From Actinoplanes couchii (lineage in GTDB: Bacteria > Actinomycetota > Actinomycetes > Mycobacteriales > Micromonosporaceae), in assembly GCF_016862075.1 (NCBI RefSeq), contig NZ_BOMG01000057.1, forward strand, positions 1-64,000: DNA of 64,000 bases, read 5' to 3'. Shown in pieces: positions 15,614 through 23,882 of this stretch. Position numbers and translations under genes: made by a program. Within the stretch, counting starts at the first letter, position 1, and every line of letters begins with the position of its first letter. The notes below the pieces were generated by a model. That model saw only the letters and a list, made by a program, of their open reading frames with translations. It had not been told where the DNA came from and did not search any database.

Positions 15614-18600
15614 CCAGCGTGATCCCGCCGCCCACCGTCACGCCGTCGCCCGCACCCGATCCCGCGGCGGTCGCCGGCCCCCGGCTCTCCCGCGGGCCGG
15701 TCGACCCCCGGCTGTTGCGGCACGCCCGCACCGGCCGATCCGGGGTCGCCCTGCTCGCCCTGATCGGTACCGGACAGGCGGCGGCGACGATCGCGGTGGC
15801 GGTGGCGCTCACCCTGATCGTCGGGTACCCGGACCGGAGCGGGGCGATCGGGCTGCTGGCCGGGGCCTTTCTGCTCCGGGGACTGCTCGCCTGGGCGGAA
15901 CAGGTGGTGGCCCGGCGCACCGCGGCCCGGGTCACCGACGAACTCCGGCGCGCCCTGCTGGACCGGATCGTCGCCCGCGGCCCGGCCTGGGTGGCGGCGT
16001 TCGGGCCCGGCCGGCTCAGCACCGTCCTGGGCACCGGCCTGGAGGCGCTGCGGCCGTGGTTCTCCGGCTACCTGCCCGCCCTGGTCCTCGGCGTGCTGCT
16101 GCCCCCGGCGGTCGTCGTGATCATGGCGGTGGTGGACCCGGCGTCGGCGGTGATCGCCCTGCTCACGCTGCCGCTGATCCCGGTGCTCGGCGCCCTGATC
16201 GGCTGGGCCACCAAGGCCCGCGCCCAACAGCGCTGGGCGGCCGACGCTCGGCTGGCCGGCCACTTCCTGGACGTGGTACGCGGCCTGGCGACGCTGAAGA
16301 TGTACCGCCGGGCCGAGCGCCAGACCGAGGTCATCGCCGACCTGACCGACCGGCACCGGGCGGCGACCCTGCGGGTGCTGCGGGTCGCCTTCCTCTCGTC
16401 CACCGCCCTGGACCTGGTCGGCACCCTGTCGGTGGGGCTGATCGCGGTCCAGGCCGGACTGCGGGTGGCGGCCGGGGACATGGCGCTCGGCCCCGCCCTG
16501 CTGGTGATCCTGCTGGCCCCGGAGGCGTTCCGGCCGCTGCGCGAGATGGCGGCCCGTTACCACGCCTCCACCGACGCCACCGCCGTGATCGCCGACGTGG
16601 ACACCGTCCTCACCGCCGGCGATCCCCCCGCGGCCGAGGACCGGGCACCGGGGACCGCGGCCGGATCCCGGGTGTTCAGTGAGCGGGACGGGCGGTGGGG
16701 GGTCCGGGTCACCGGGCTGCGGGCCCGCTACCCCGGGGCCGCCGTCGACGCGGTCCGGCTGGACGAACTGACCGTCCACGCCGGGGAGACGGTCGCCCTC
16801 CGGGGTGTGTCCGGCGCCGGGAAGACCACCGCGCTGCGGGTGCTCGCCGGACTGCACCCGGCCGGGACCGGTGCGGTGGCCGTCGGGCGGGCCCTGCACC
16901 TGCCGCAACGACCGGCGCTGCCGCACGCGCGTACCGTGGCCGAGACCTTCCCGGCCGGCACCACCGGCGACCAGGTCCGCGCCGCCCTGCGCCTGACCGG
17001 GCTGGCCGGCGAGATCACCCCGGAGACGCCCCTCGGTGAGCAGGTGGCCGGCATCTCCGCCGGGCAGCGCCAGCGCCTGGCCCTGGCCGTGCTGCTGCAC
17101 CGCGCCGGACAGGCCCTGTCCGGAACCGGTCAGCGGACCACCGCGCCGGTGGTCACCCTGCTGCTCGACGAGCCGACCGCCCACCTGGACCCGGCCACCG
17201 AACAGCTGGTGATCGAACGGCTGTGGGAGTTCGCCGCCCTCGGCTGCGCGATCCTGGTCGTCGCGCACCGGCCGGCCCTGCTCGCCTCCGCCGACCGCAT
17301 CGTCGACCTGGACCCGCCGGCCACCGGCATCCCGATCGGTGGCCGGGTGACCGCCACCGTCCGCACTCCCGGCGAACTCCCGTCCTGGTCCGGCACCACC
17401 GGGAGCACCGTCGCCGCCTCCGGGTCCGGCACCACCGTGAACGCCGCGCCGGTGAGTGGTGTGGCCACCGAACGGTGGGCCTGGTTCCGGCGGCCGGGCA
17501 TCGCGGTCGCGCTGGGGGCCGGATCGGCCCTGGCCGGGATCCTGCTGACCGGCGCCGCCGGGTGGCTGCTCGTCCGGGCGTCGAGCCTGCCGCCGGTGCT
17601 CAGCCTGTCGGCCGCGGTGGTGCTGGTCCGGGGCAGCGCGGTGGCCCGTCCGCTGCTGCGCTACCTGGAACGGCTGGTCGCCCACGACGTGGCGTTCGCC
17701 CGGCTCGGCGGCCGGCGGGCCCGGGTCTTCGCGGACCTGATCCCGCACGTCCCGGGGCCCCGGCTGCACCGGCGCGGGGATCTGCTGACCCGGCTGGTCG
17801 ACGACGTGGACGCCCGGGTCGACGGGCTGCTCCGCGGCCGGCTGCCGGTGGCCTCGGCCGTGGTGACCGGGGTGGTCTGCCTGGTCGTGGTGGCCCTGCT
17901 GGTTCCGGACGCGGCCGTCGCCCTGGCGGCGGGACTGCTGATCGCCGGGATCCTGGCCCCGGCGGTGGCCGGATGGCACGCCGACCGGCAGGAGGCGGCC
18001 ACCGGCGCCGCCCGCTCGGCGCTGCGGGACGCGATGGTCGAGACCGTCGACGGGGTCGAGGAACTGGGCGCGGGCGGCGGGCGCCCGGACGTGCCCGCAC
18101 GGCGGAGCCGGGCCCTCGCGGACCTGGAGGCGCGGGCCGCCCGATGGGCCGGGCTCGCCGCGGCGATCGCCCACCTCGGGTGGGGCGCCGCGGTCGCCGG
18201 GATCGCGATCGTCCTCGGCCGGGGTGACCTGTCCGCCGAGTGGAGCGCGGTGCTGCTGCTCGGCGCGGTGGTGCTCGGCGAGACGATCGTCGGCCTGCCG
18301 GAGGCCGCCACCGCCCGGCGCCGGGCCGCGGGCGCCGAACGCCGGGTCGCCGCGCTGACCGCGATCGGGGACACCCCACCGGCCGGCGGCACCCCGGCGA
18401 CCGGCACCGCCGGGACACCGGCCGGCGAGGTACGGATCGACGGGCTGGTCGCCGGATGGGATCCCGGGCGCGCGCCGGTGCTGGACGGGCTCGATCTGCA
18501 CCTCGCGCCCGGCGAGCGGACCGCGATCACCGGGGCGTCCGGCTGCGGGAAGTCGACACTCGCCGCGGTGGTCGCCGGGCTGCTCGCCGCCCGTGCCGGG

Positions 18601-19038
18601 GAGGTCGCGACCGGTGGGCGGGCGGTTCTCGTCGGCGAGGAGACCGGGCACGTGTTCGCGTCGACCGTACGGGAAAATCTGCGTCTGGCAGCGCCGGCCG
18701 CGACCGATCAGCGGCTCCGGGAGGTGCTGGAGCGGGTCGGGCTCGGCGGGCTGGAACTGGACACCTGGCTGGGGACCGGCGGCGGCACGATCTCCGGTGG
18801 GCAGCGGCGGCGGCTGGCGACGGCGCGGGCGCTGCTGGCCGACCCGGCGATCCTGATCCTGGACGAGCCCACCGAGGGCATCGACGAGCAGGGCGGCCGC
18901 GAACTGATGGCCGATCTGCTGGGCGCCGCCGACGGCCGGACCGTGCTGGTGATCGCGCATCGGACGGAGGGTTTGGACCTGGTCGGCCGGATCCTGAACC
19001 TGGAATCGGGCAAGCTACGAAATGTCCGGTTAAAGTGA
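15610..19038 (+). CDS. cydDC: Fused CydD-CydC heterodimeric ABC exporter
   Basis: 1142 aa, two ABC half-transporters in one chain. Half 1: membrane domain to about 350, Walker A GVSGAGKTT (about 398), a signature read as ISAGQRQR (about 480) instead of canonical LSGGQ, Walker B LLLDEPTAHLD. Half 2: membrane domain about 640-900, Walker A GASGCGKST (about 976), signature ISGGQRRR, Walker B ILILDEPTEGID. CydDC exports cysteine/glutathione-type thiols or handles haem for bd-oxidase assembly. The fusion is common in actinobacteria. The GTG overlaps the cydB stop. The altered first signature suggests unequal ATP sites. Confidence 0.95.
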   Translation: MTSVIPPPTVTPSPAPDPAAVAGPRLSRGPVDPRLLRHARTGRSGVALLALIGTGQAAATIAVAVALTLIVGYPDRSGAIGLLAGAFLLRGLLAWAEQVVARRTAARVTDELRRALLDRIVARGPAWVAAFGPGRLSTVLGTGLEALRPWFSGYLPALVLGVLLPPAVVVIMAVVDPASAVIALLTLPLIPVLGALIGWATKARAQQRWAADARLAGHFLDVVRGLATLKMYRRAERQTEVIADLTDRHRAATLRVLRVAFLSSTALDLVGTLSVGLIAVQAGLRVAAGDMALGPALLVILLAPEAFRPLREMAARYHASTDATAVIADVDTVLTAGDPPAAEDRAPGTAAGSRVFSERDGRWGVRVTGLRARYPGAAVDAVRLDELTVHAGETVALRGVSGAGKTTALRVLAGLHPAGTGAVAVGRALHLPQRPALPHARTVAETFPAGTTGDQVRAALRLTGLAGEITPETPLGEQVAGISAGQRQRLALAVLLHRAGQALSGTGQRTTAPVVTLLLDEPTAHLDPATEQLVIERLWEFAALGCAILVVAHRPALLASADRIVDLDPPATGIPIGGRVTATVRTPGELPSWSGTTGSTVAASGSGTTVNAAPVSGVATERWAWFRRPGIAVALGAGSALAGILLTGAAGWLLVRASSLPPVLSLSAAVVLVRGSAVARPLLRYLERLVAHDVAFARLGGRRARVFADLIPHVPGPRLHRRGDLLTRLVDDVDARVDGLLRGRLPVASAVVTGVVCLVVVALLVPDAAVALAAGLLIAGILAPAVAGWHADRQEAATGAARSALRDAMVETVDGVEELGAGGGRPDVPARRSRALADLEARAARWAGLAAAIAHLGWGAAVAGIAIVLGRGDLSAEWSAVLLLGAVVLGETIVGLPEAATARRRAAGAERRVAALTAIGDTPPAGGTPATGTAGTPAGEVRIDGLVAGWDPGRAPVLDGLDLHLAPGERTAITGASGCGKSTLAAVVAGLLAARAGEVATGGRAVLVGEETGHVFASTVRENLRLAAPAATDQRLREVLERVGLGGLELDTWLGTGGGTISGGQRRRLATARALLADPAILILDEPTEGIDEQGGRELMADLLGAADGRTVLVIAHRTEGLDLVGRILNLESGKLRNVRLK

Positions 19039-19042
19039 GGTC

Positions 19043-19606
19043 ATGGCACGTGCGCCCGCCCCGGGAACCCGGGACACGATTCTCACCGCGGCCGCCGGGC
19101 TCTTCTACGAGTACGGCGTCCGCGCCGTCGGCATGGCCCAGGTCGTCGAGGTCGCCGGGTGCGGCAAGAACCTGCTCTACAAACACTTCCCGAGCAAGGC
19201 CGAGCTGGCCGCGGCCTACCTGACGCTGGCCCGCCGCGAGCGCGAGCGCACCATCCGGGAGGCGCTGCGCTGGGCGGACGGCCCGGCCGACAGCCTGATG
19301 GCGCTGGTCACCGAGATCGCCGACTCGGTGACCCGCCCCGGCTACCGGGGCTGCCCGTTCCGTAACTATCTGACCGAGTTCCCCGGCGAGAGCGACGAGC
19401 CCGCAATGGTCGCCCTGACCTTCCTGGCCGACGCCCGCGCCCAACTGGACGCCCTGGTCACCGGCATCGGCGGCGACGCCCTGATGGCCGACCGGATCTG
19501 GCTGATCATCAACGGCCTGCACACCGGGCCGCCGGCGCAGGCCCAGGTCGCGGTCGACTGGATCAAGGACATGATTTCTTCGGTACGCCTGACCGAAGCC
19601 CTGTGA
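19043..19606 (+). CDS. TetR/AcrR-family regulator
   Basis: 187 aa. N-terminal helix-turn-helix (RDTILTAAAGLFYEYGVRAVGMAQVVEVAGCGKNLLYKHFPSKAELAAAYL), then an all-helical ligand domain with a GCPFRNYLTEFP segment seen in TetR proteins such as the YxaF/LmrA group. It begins 5 bp after the cydDC stop with GTGAGG as ribosome site, so it is probably transcribed with the cyd operon as well as from any local promoter. Whether it regulates cyd genes is unknown. Confidence 0.88.
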   Translation: MARAPAPGTRDTILTAAAGLFYEYGVRAVGMAQVVEVAGCGKNLLYKHFPSKAELAAAYLTLARRERERTIREALRWADGPADSLMALVTEIADSVTRPGYRGCPFRNYLTEFPGESDEPAMVALTFLADARAQLDALVTGIGGDALMADRIWLIINGLHTGPPAQAQVAVDWIKDMISSVRLTEAL

Positions 19607-19686
19607 CGTCCCGCGAGCCAGGCGGAACACCGGACCGACCCACGACCGCCGGGCCGGACGCGGTGGTCCCGGTTTAAGGTGCACCG

Positions 19687-20091
19687 ATGACCGACGGGAC
19701 ACCGGTGCCGTATTCCTGCGCCCACTGCTCCGGCCCCGCCTTCGCCACCCAGTCGATCGCCGGCCGCCGCCTGCACTGGGACGTCCACCATCCGTGCCCG
19801 GCCGGCCCGGTTCTGGAGTGTGGCCGGGACGAGACGCCGGCCGACGTCCGCCGCGCTCTGCTGGCCGACGAGGGCACCCACCGCCTGCAACTGTCCGGGG
19901 GCACGAACCGGCTGGCAGCGATGCGGGTTCTCCGGACGTGGGGCATTCCCCTGAACGGACTGACCGCGGACGTCACCGGCACCGCGACCGAGATGCGGCT
20001 GCTGGCGCTGCTGATGGCCGACGCTGGGGTCACCGCCTCGGTTCAGGGCCAGGGGGCGGGTTCCGGGCCGGCCGACGCGGACGGGCCGTAG
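19687..20091 (+). CDS. Hypothetical protein with Cys-rich N-terminus
   Basis: 134 aa; not recognised. The N-terminus has CAHC followed by His and Cys residues (WDVHHPCPAG, LECG) that could bind zinc. The middle (ETPADVRRALLADEGTHRLQL) and the segment RLAAMRVLRTWGIPLNGLTADVTGTATEMRLL look helical. The last 49 bp overlap the 3' end of the convergent hypothetical gene, so one of the two ends may be wrong. Confidence 0.55.
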   Translation: MTDGTPVPYSCAHCSGPAFATQSIAGRRLHWDVHHPCPAGPVLECGRDETPADVRRALLADEGTHRLQLSGGTNRLAAMRVLRTWGIPLNGLTADVTGTATEMRLLALLMADAGVTASVQGQGAGSGPADADGP

Positions 20092-20480
20092 GGGGTGTGA
20101 CCGGCACGGAAGTAGCGCAGGTGCCGGACACAGGTGATCAGGACGCGCTCGAACAGTTCCGGCTCGTCCTCGATCGGGCCGCGGTAGCGCTCCGGATGGT
20201 CCTCGACCCGCAGGTCGGTGACGACGTCGCCGGTGACGCGGGCCTCGTACACCTGGATCCCGGTCCACGAGCGCCACAGCCGCAGCACCCCGGCGTCGTC
20301 GAGCTGGGCCATCCAGCGGATCTCCATGTCGTACCGGCCGAGACCGTCGCGCAGCAGTCCGGCCGTGTCCGCGTCGAGCGCCAGCCCCGGAGCGACCTCG
20401 ACCGGCCGCAACGCGAGGGCCGCCCTGGTCTCGGCGGCATCGGCCGCGGTGAACAGTGGACGCAGATCCTGAGCACTCAT
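20043..20480 (-). CDS. Hypothetical protein
   Basis: 145 aa from ATG at 20480 (an upstream start would add 13 residues). Soluble, acidic, mixed alpha/beta look: FTAADAAETRAALALRPVEV, RYDMEIRWMAQLDDAGVLRLWRSWTGIQVYEARV, then DLRVEDHPERYRGPIEDEPELFERVLITCVRHLRYF. I do not recognise a family. It converges on and overlaps the 19687-20091 gene. Confidence 0.6.
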   Translation of the reverse strand: MSAQDLRPLFTAADAAETRAALALRPVEVAPGLALDADTAGLLRDGLGRYDMEIRWMAQLDDAGVLRLWRSWTGIQVYEARVTGDVVTDLRVEDHPERYRGPIEDEPELFERVLITCVRHLRYFRAGHTPYGPSASAGPEPAPWP

Positions 20481-20546
20481 CCCGCCATTCTCGACCGCCC
20501 ACCCCGCAGTTCTCACCACCTGTCACCCGGCATTCACCGAGCCAGG

Positions 20547-21046
20547 TCAGTGGCGGCCCTTCCAGTACTCGCGTCTCGCGTCGCCCGGAACCCAGGGGCC
20601 GTCGGGCCAGGCCGGGTCGTAGTTCAGGACTCCCTCGATGAAAGCGTCCGGTGGCCGGTAGCCGTGGACCGTCACGTAGTGCCAGATCTGAGTCGGGGCG
20701 GCGAACAACAGTCGCGGGCCGGACGGCACCCGGATCTCCGAGAACCCCAGCCGCAGGCGCCGGCCCGCGTATTCCGCTGTCGGCACCTCGTTCGACGGGA
20801 TTCCGGGCAGAGGGTGCAGTCGTGGATGCCGCGGGTGCCGTTCATCCGCGGGCCGGCGATGATGTCGGCCAGCGCGGCCAGGAATCCGGCGGGCGCCACC
20901 CCGGCCCGGTAGCCGTGCGGCACATCCAGCCAGCCGACGTTGAGCACCCGGCAGCGGGGCCGGCAGACGATCTCACCGAAGTCGGTGTCGATGACCAGCC
21001 GCCCGTCGAGGTAGACGTACGGCGTGAGGTCCGCGAAGTAGGTCAC
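20547..21046 (-). pseudogene. Frameshifted small actinobacterial protein (NVGWLD / HxCxxC family)
   Basis: Two adjacent minus-strand frames form one protein. The N-terminal part has MTYFADLTPYVYLDGRLV, RVLNVGWLDVPHGYRAG and MNGTRGIHDCTLCP. The C-terminal part has SNEVPTAEYAGRRLRLGFSEIRV, LFAAPTQIWHYVTVHGYRPPDAFIEGVL and ends WKGRH. They join if one G is restored in the CCGG run near 20805, giving 166 aa. The layout (NVGWLD, HxCxxC, APTxIxHYVxxHGYxPP) matches a widespread actinobacterial family of unknown function. It is a pseudogene or a one-base sequencing error. Confidence 0.7.
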
Positions 21047-21103
21047 CGGTCACTCGTACCGGAAATCGAATGATGTTTTCGTCCCGGGACGGGAGACTGC
21101 GGC

Positions 21104-21862
21104 GTGCGGGATTTCGAGGAGCTGGTGGCCGAGGGCGCCGCCGCGGACGTGGGTGGCTGGGGATTCGGGTGGCTGGACGGGCGGGCTACCGAGGAACGGC
21201 CGCCGTGGGGGTACGCGCGGCTGCTCGCTGATCGGTTGCGGACAGCGCGGGTGGCGCTCGACATCGACACCGGCGGTGGGGAGATCATCGGTGGGATGCC
21301 GGTGCTGCCGCCCCGGATGGTGGTCACCGAGGGGTGGCCGCCGAACGCCGAACGCGCCCGCGAGCGGCTGCCCGCGGCCGAGGTGGTGGAGGTGGCGCCG
21401 GGCGCGCCGCTGCCGTTCGGGGACGGCGAGTTCGACCTGGTCAGCAGCCGGCACCCGGTGACCCCGGACTTCCCGGAGATCGCGCGGGTGCTCGCGCCGG
21501 GCGGCACCTACTTCGGGCAGCACGTGGGGCCGGGGTCGGCGTTCGAGCTGATCGAGTGGTTCCTCGGGCCGGTGCCCCGGCACGGGCGGGATCCGGAGCG
21601 GGAGGCCGCGGCGGCCCGGGACGCCGGGCTGGACGTGGTGCGGCTGGAGACGGCCCGCTGCCGGATGGAGTTCTCTGACGTCGGGGCGGTCGTCTGGATC
21701 CTGCGCAGGTGTGTGTGGTGGGTGCCGGACTTCTCGGTCGAGCGCTACCACGACGAGCTGCGCCGGATGGACGCGCACATCCGGGAGAACGGATCCTTCG
21801 TCGCCCATTCGACCCGGACGCTGTTGGAGGCGCGCCGGATGGGTATTGACGGAGGACACTGA
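21104..21862 (+). CDS. Class I SAM-dependent methyltransferase
   Basis: 252 aa, GTG start. A Rossmann methyltransferase fold is visible: motif I as LDIDTGGGEIIGGMP, an acidic/post-I strand VVTEGWPPN, motif IV FGDGEFDLVSSRHPV, and motif VI EIARVLAPGGTYFGQHVGPGS. The DTGGGE form is typical of actinobacterial stand-alone small-molecule methyltransferases. The substrate is not predictable. It is followed 17 bp later by a 38-aa membrane peptide gene. Confidence 0.82.
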   Translation: MRDFEELVAEGAAADVGGWGFGWLDGRATEERPPWGYARLLADRLRTARVALDIDTGGGEIIGGMPVLPPRMVVTEGWPPNAERARERLPAAEVVEVAPGAPLPFGDGEFDLVSSRHPVTPDFPEIARVLAPGGTYFGQHVGPGSAFELIEWFLGPVPRHGRDPEREAAAARDAGLDVVRLETARCRMEFSDVGAVVWILRRCVWWVPDFSVERYHDELRRMDAHIRENGSFVAHSTRTLLEARRMGIDGGH

Positions 21863-21879
21863 ATCGAGGGAGGCCCCGG

Positions 21880-21996
21880 ATGCGCTGGCTGCTGCTTCTT
21901 CTGCTCGTGGTGATCGTCGTCGGTGGGGTGTGGATGAGCCGGAAGGCGTTCACCACCGGCCGGCGGATGCGGCGGGACTTCGACGAACGGCGCTGA
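21880..21996 (+). CDS. Small single-pass membrane protein
   Basis: 38-codon ORF with a strong ribosome site (GAGGGAGG, 5 nt before ATG). It encodes one hydrophobic helix (RWLLLLLLVVIVVGG) followed by a basic tail (SRKAF, GRRMRRDFDERR). Such short positive-inside membrane peptides are often missed by gene callers. No function can be assigned. Confidence 0.55.
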   Translation: MRWLLLLLLVVIVVGGVWMSRKAFTTGRRMRRDFDERR

Positions 21997-22041
21997 CCCG
22001 GGCCGACAGGCGGAAATCCGATGGTATCGAATCTGATTCAT

Positions 22042-22060
22042 ATGACATCATGGTTGTCAT
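22042..22060. promoter_or_regulatory. Inverted repeat overlapping the MarR start
   Basis: ATGACA-N7-TGTCAT (22042-22047 with 22055-22060) abuts and overlaps the ATG chosen for the MarR gene, consistent with autorepression, and the lack of a Shine-Dalgarno there fits a leaderless message. Confidence 0.5.
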
Positions 22061-22517
22061 GTCAGACGAAGACCGTGGCGCCATGGTGTACGCCCTGCTG
22101 CGCGAGACCCGGCCACTCGTGCTCAACTCGGCCCGTGTGGTGGAGGCGTCGCTGCGCGGCGACGGGCTGAGCGTCGGCACCCGGGCCGTGCTGGAGATGC
22201 TCGCCGAGCACGGCCCGATGACCGTCCCGGACATCGGCGATCGCCTCGACCTGGCCCGTCAGGGCATCCAGCGGCACGTCAACGACCTGAGCACGCGGGG
22301 CCTGGTGGAGTCCCGGGTGAACCCGGCGCACCGCCGTTCGGTGCTGATCGCCACCACCCCGGCCGGCGCGGCGCTGTTCGCCCGGATCCGCGCGGACGAG
22401 CTGGCCCGGCTGGGCGCGATGGCCGCCGAGCACAGCGCCGGGGACCTGGCGACCGCGCTGCGGGTGCTGCGCAGTGTCAACCGGGACGTCCGGCAGCGCG
22501 CCACGGATCTGCGATGA
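22059..22517 (+). CDS. MarR-family regulator
   Basis: 152 aa from the ATG at 22059 (an ATG three codons upstream is also in frame; neither has a good ribosome site). Winged helix: MLAEHGPMTVPDIGDRLDLARQGIQRHVNDL, then STRGLVESRVNPAHRRSVLIATTPAG. Flanking helices form the dimer interface. The stop overlaps the ATG of the MDMPI-like gene (ATGA), so the two are one unit. Confidence 0.88.
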   Translation: MSDEDRGAMVYALLRETRPLVLNSARVVEASLRGDGLSVGTRAVLEMLAEHGPMTVPDIGDRLDLARQGIQRHVNDLSTRGLVESRVNPAHRRSVLIATTPAGAALFARIRADELARLGAMAAEHSAGDLATALRVLRSVNRDVRQRATDLR

Positions 22518-23149
22518 ACCCCGGCATCCATGCGATGACCAGCGCGAACCGGCTGATGATCGCCGATTTCCTGGAGAGCCTGGACGCGACGGCCTGGACC
22601 GTGCCGACTCTGTCGGCGGGGTGGACGGTCCAGCACATGGCGGCTCACTTCGTACAGCCGATGCTCGTGGGTTTCGGTCGTTTCCTGCTGGTGTCGGTCC
22701 GCTATCGGGGTGACACCGACCGGACCGTGGACCATTTCACCAGGCGGCTGGCCCGCCGGCCGCGACCGGAACTGATCAGTCTGCTCCGGGCGCACGCCGG
22801 TGACCGCCTGGATCCGCCGCGGGTCGGCCCGATGGGCCCGTTCGCCGAGACGTGTGTGCACCTGCGGGACATCGCCCGGCCGCTCGGGCTGGACGCCGAC
22901 GTCCCGCGCGAGCACTGGCGGATCCTGCTCGGCTATCTGACCGCGCCCGGGGCGGCGCCCGCGCTGACGCCACCCGGCCGGCTCGCCGGCCTGCGCCTGA
23001 CCGCCACCGACCTGGACTGGTCGGCGGGTGAGGGCGCCCCGGTCAGCGGGCCGGTGGAGGCGCTGGGGATGGCCGCGACCGGGCGTCCGGCGGCACTGTC
23101 CGATCTGTCCGGTCCGGGCGTCGAGATGCTCCGGACTCGAATCACGTAG
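22514..23149 (+). CDS. Maleylpyruvate-isomerase/DinB-like (MDMPI, TIGR03083-type) protein
   Basis: 211 aa. The N-terminal four-helix bundle holds the characteristic W-T-V-x-H-x-x-x-H pattern (GWTVQHMAAHF) and a second metal-ligand region (ETCVHLRDIARPLG), as in mycothiol-dependent maleylpyruvate isomerase and DinB-like thiol transferases. These enzymes use mycothiol and a divalent metal, consistent with an actinobacterial host. The exact substrate is unknown. Coupled to the MarR gene, which probably controls it. Confidence 0.8.
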   Translation: MNPGIHAMTSANRLMIADFLESLDATAWTVPTLSAGWTVQHMAAHFVQPMLVGFGRFLLVSVRYRGDTDRTVDHFTRRLARRPRPELISLLRAHAGDRLDPPRVGPMGPFAETCVHLRDIARPLGLDADVPREHWRILLGYLTAPGAAPALTPPGRLAGLRLTATDLDWSAGEGAPVSGPVEALGMAATGRPAALSDLSGPGVEMLRTRIT

Positions 23150-23162
23150 CTACATTCGGGGC

Positions 23163-23882
23163 GTGCGGCTGACCGAGATGAGCGCCAGTGGATTCCGGAC
23201 CGTGGTGGCCGAGTTCCGCCGGCCCACCGGCGGGATCCGCTGGGTGGTGATCCCGACGATCCACATGGCCCACCCGGACTACTACTGGGCCATCTGGCAG
23301 CGGCTGCGCTCGGCCCAGGCGGTGATCGCCGAGCAGTACGACGGGCCCAGCTCCACCGGGCTCGCCTACGCCAACGCGATGCGGCTGGCCCGGCAACGGG
23401 CCAGCCGGGATCTGGTGCACCAGGACATCGACTACGGCGCGCTGGGTGTGCCGGTGATCTTCCCGGACGCGGTGCCGGGTCTGGCCGCCGGACCGGACCG
23501 GCGGATGCCGGACGAGCACCGGATCAGCGCGCACGTGGAGACCCCGTTCCTGGCCTGGGAGATGTACCGCGGCGGCGACGACTGGCTGACCGGCGTCGAC
23601 CTGACCTTCCACGACCACACCGTCGTCGACCGTGACCCGGCGACCGAGGAACGCGACGATCTGCTGATCGGGGTGATCCGCGAGATCGACACCGAGTTCG
23701 CGGCCGAGGACATGGAGGTGGCGATCGTCTTCGGCGCCGCCCACACGCCCCTGGTGGTCCGCGAGCTGACCGGGAACCTCGGGCACCGGCTCCTCCCCGG
23801 CACCCGATGGCTCACCGCGATCGACTACGACGAGGCGCCCTACCTGCGCAGACCGCCCCTCGACGGCTGGATGGACTTCTAG
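23163..23882 (+). CDS. TraB/GumN/Tiki-like protein
   Basis: 239 aa from GTG at 23163 (ATG at 23178 is an alternative). The N-terminal strand has WVVIPTIHMAHPDYYWAIW and VIAEQYDG, and the C-terminal part has VFGAAHTPLVVRELTGNLGHRLL. These paired GxxH/E motifs are the hallmark of the TraB/GumN/Tiki fold, whose Tiki members are metalloproteases. Here it is a cytoplasmic stand-alone domain with no signal peptide. The function in actinobacteria is unknown. Its last 4 bp overlap the end of the convergent ABC gene. Confidence 0.6.
   Translation: MRLTEMSASGFRTVVAEFRRPTGGIRWVVIPTIHMAHPDYYWAIWQRLRSAQAVIAEQYDGPSSTGLAYANAMRLARQRASRDLVHQDIDYGALGVPVIFPDAVPGLAAGPDRRMPDEHRISAHVETPFLAWEMYRGGDDWLTGVDLTFHDHTVVDRDPATEERDDLLIGVIREIDTEFAAEDMEVAIVFGAAHTPLVVRELTGNLGHRLLPGTRWLTAIDYDEAPYLRRPPLDGWMDF

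Noticed and set aside
15550..18960. A 1136-codon minus-strand open frame
   Set aside because: Fully antisense to cydDC; low-complexity Gly/Gln/Asp composition typical of GC-rich shadow frames.
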